Assembly (NCBI GenBank): GCA_024278725.1
Contig: JAJRSQ010000139.1
Span: 1 to 6,773 of the forward strand
DNA from: Chloroflexota bacterium
Lineage (GTDB): Bacteria; Chloroflexota; Anaerolineae; 4572-78
DNA: 6,773 nt
Direction of reading: 5' to 3'
Shown: piece by piece, positions 6,291 to 6,773 of the stretch
Layout: every line of letters begins with the position of its first letter
How positions within the stretch are numbered: position 1 is the stretch's first letter
The notes under the pieces: model-generated
Databases searched by the model: none
What the model saw: only the letters and a program-made list of their open reading frames with translations
What the model was told of the DNA's origin: nothing
Made by a program: the position numbers and the translations under genes

Positions 6291-6352
6291 ATGTGCTTCC
6301 CTTTGTCGTTGTCAAAAAATTTATGCGCCACAATGTGTTTTGCCGTGAGTAT

Positions 6353-6361
6353 ATCATATCA
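6353..6361 (-). promoter_or_regulatory. Candidate extended -10 promoter for the fusion gene
   Basis: Read on the - strand this is TGATATGAT, an extended -10 element (TG, one base, TATGAT), about 62 bases before the ATG at 6290. No good -35 hexamer stands 16-18 bases upstream, where the sequence is a T/A run, but extended -10 promoters can work without one. The surrounding A/T-richness makes a chance match possible. Confidence 0.4.
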
Positions 6362-6444
6362 CAAAGGTATTTTTTTTAAAACACGACAAGACATCTTGCG
6401 TATTTTTTCAGGCTCAATTGGAATCCAGGGGGGATTTGTAAAAT

Positions 6445-6563
6445 GTCATTGCGAGGCGCGTTTTTTGCGCCGACCTGTGCCCCAACGGGGTAAGCAATCT
6501 CCACTGACATTCACGGAGATTGCACCCTTCGGGTATTTTCAACTTCGCTTCGCTCGCAATGAC
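6445..6563. repeat. Composite inverted-repeat element (MITE/REP-like), 119 bases
   Basis: The outer ends GTCATTGCGAG (6445-6455) and CTCGCAATGAC (6553-6563) are perfect 11-base inverted repeats. Nested inside are GGCGC/GCGCC (6455-6459/6467-6471), CCCC/GGGG (6480-6483/6487-6490), GCAATCTCC/GGAGATTGC (6494-6502/6515-6523) and ACCC/GGGT (6524-6527/6531-6534). The GTCATTGCGAG ... GCAATCTC ... CTCGCAATGAC pattern resembles a non-coding repeat that I recall from many bacterial intergenic regions. There is no transposase inside. Whether it is mobile, and how many copies exist, cannot be told from one copy. Confidence 0.7.
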
Positions 6564-6623
6564 TGCCCCCTTGAATTCCCAAAGAGCCTTTTTTCATTTG
6601 GTGAAACGCATTTCGCGCCCATT

Positions 6624-6680
6624 CGCCCTGAAAATCCAGGGCTGTTGCAAAGTCGCTTGACAAACAATACTTTGCGCAGG
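6624..6680. repeat. Small hairpin and possible insertion-sequence end remnant
   Basis: GCCCTG (6625-6630) pairs with CAGGGC (6637-6642). It runs into CTGTTGCAAAGTC (6642-6654), which resembles the terminal repeats of IS6-family elements (of the CTGTTGCAAA type). A partial inverted copy, ACTTTGC, lies at 6669-6675 opposite GCAAAGT at 6647-6653. No transposase sequence is present. This is a weak resemblance and could be chance. Confidence 0.25.
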
Positions 6681-6683
6681 AAA

Positions 6684-6713
6684 TGTAGGGGCACGCTGCA
6701 GCGTGCCCCTACA
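6684..6713. repeat. Perfect 30-base palindrome
   Basis: TGTAGGGGCACGCTG (6684-6698) is followed immediately by its exact reverse complement CAGCGTGCCCCTACA (6699-6713). A run of this length is very unlikely by chance. The TGTAGGGGC...GCCCCTACA form resembles dispersed palindromes I recall from intergenic regions of Chloroflexota and cyanobacteria. It is not followed by a T-run, so it does not look like an intrinsic terminator. Confidence 0.85.
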
Positions 6714-6773
6714 ACGCCACCGATTTTCGTTAAAACCGGAAGAAAATGCGTAAGAGCGGCTCGCAAATCGCCC

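Larger units (their letters stand above)
6291..6773. other. Non-coding right end: upstream region of the fusion gene plus repeat elements
   Basis: No convincing gene lies in these 483 bases. The first 130 or so are A/T-rich and hold the likely upstream region of the - strand gene. From about 6445 the sequence is dominated by inverted repeats: a 119-base composite element, a short hairpin, an insertion-sequence-end-like stretch and a 30-base perfect palindrome. A 75-codon open frame on the - strand (6539-6766) runs through these repeats and has no family likeness. The last 60 bases (6714-6773) show no recognisable feature. Confidence 0.7.

Noticed and set aside
6287..6315. Perfect TTGACA on the - strand (6310-6315) as a -35 box
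   Set aside because: The matching -10 at 17-base spacing would be ATATGA overlapping the start codon, so the transcript would begin inside the gene.
6539..6766. 75-codon - strand open frame at the right end
   Set aside because: It runs through the palindromes and repeat material, has no ribosome binding site that stands out, and no family likeness.
1..6773. CRISPR array or defence system
   Set aside because: There is no series of regularly spaced direct repeats and no defence-related protein motif anywhere in the window.

Overview
The window holds a bacterial translation/secretion locus on the + strand in the classic order tuf (3' end only) - secE - nusG - rplK - rplA - rplJ - rplL. It faces one large - strand gene for a nucleotidyltransferase/phosphomannomutase-type fusion protein. 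A non-coding end of about 480 bases follows and carries dispersed-repeat material. The gene order, the L10-type leader, the 834-residue fusion protein and the style of the intergenic palindromes suggest a free-living, moderate-GC bacterium. Chloroflexota (Anaerolineae-like) is my best guess. It is an inference from gene architecture and has not been tested by any search.

Layout: 1-141 is the C-terminus of EF-Tu. A terminator-like hairpin at 191-232 separates it from secE (277-591), and neither rpmG nor tRNA-Trp lies in the gap. nusG (628-1260) follows. A 91-base gap before rplK (1352-1777) can fold into a long stem that ends just before the rplK ribosome binding site and may be an L1 autoregulatory leader. 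rplA (1824-2537) is followed by a 197-base leader with the sequence hallmarks of the L10 leader. It has an intrinsic terminator (2672-2704) and a competing antiterminator pairing that I could trace base by base. rplJ starts with TTG at 2735 behind a strong ribosome binding site, and rplL (3343-3723) closes the operon. A bidirectional terminator (3739-3773) serves both this operon and the convergent fusion gene (3786-6290, - strand).

How the parts work together: SecE is a core subunit of the protein-export channel. NusG couples RNA polymerase to Rho and the ribosome. L11, L1, L10 and L7/L12 build the GTPase stalk base, the L1 stalk and the L12 stalk, on which EF-Tu acts. The two candidate leaders would let L1 and the L10-L12 complex adjust their own synthesis to rRNA supply. 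The fusion gene is a separate unit and probably concerns nucleotide-sugar (GDP-mannose-like) supply for envelope or exopolysaccharide. Its transferase domain looks intact, while its phosphomannomutase-like half has lost most of the usual catalytic motifs.

The most notable observations are the traceable L10 attenuator switch, the candidate L1 leader, the degenerate mutase domain, a SecE with an extra C-terminal membrane segment, and two palindromic repeat elements at the right end. I see no clear evidence of a wholly new system. Most of the window is conserved housekeeping DNA.
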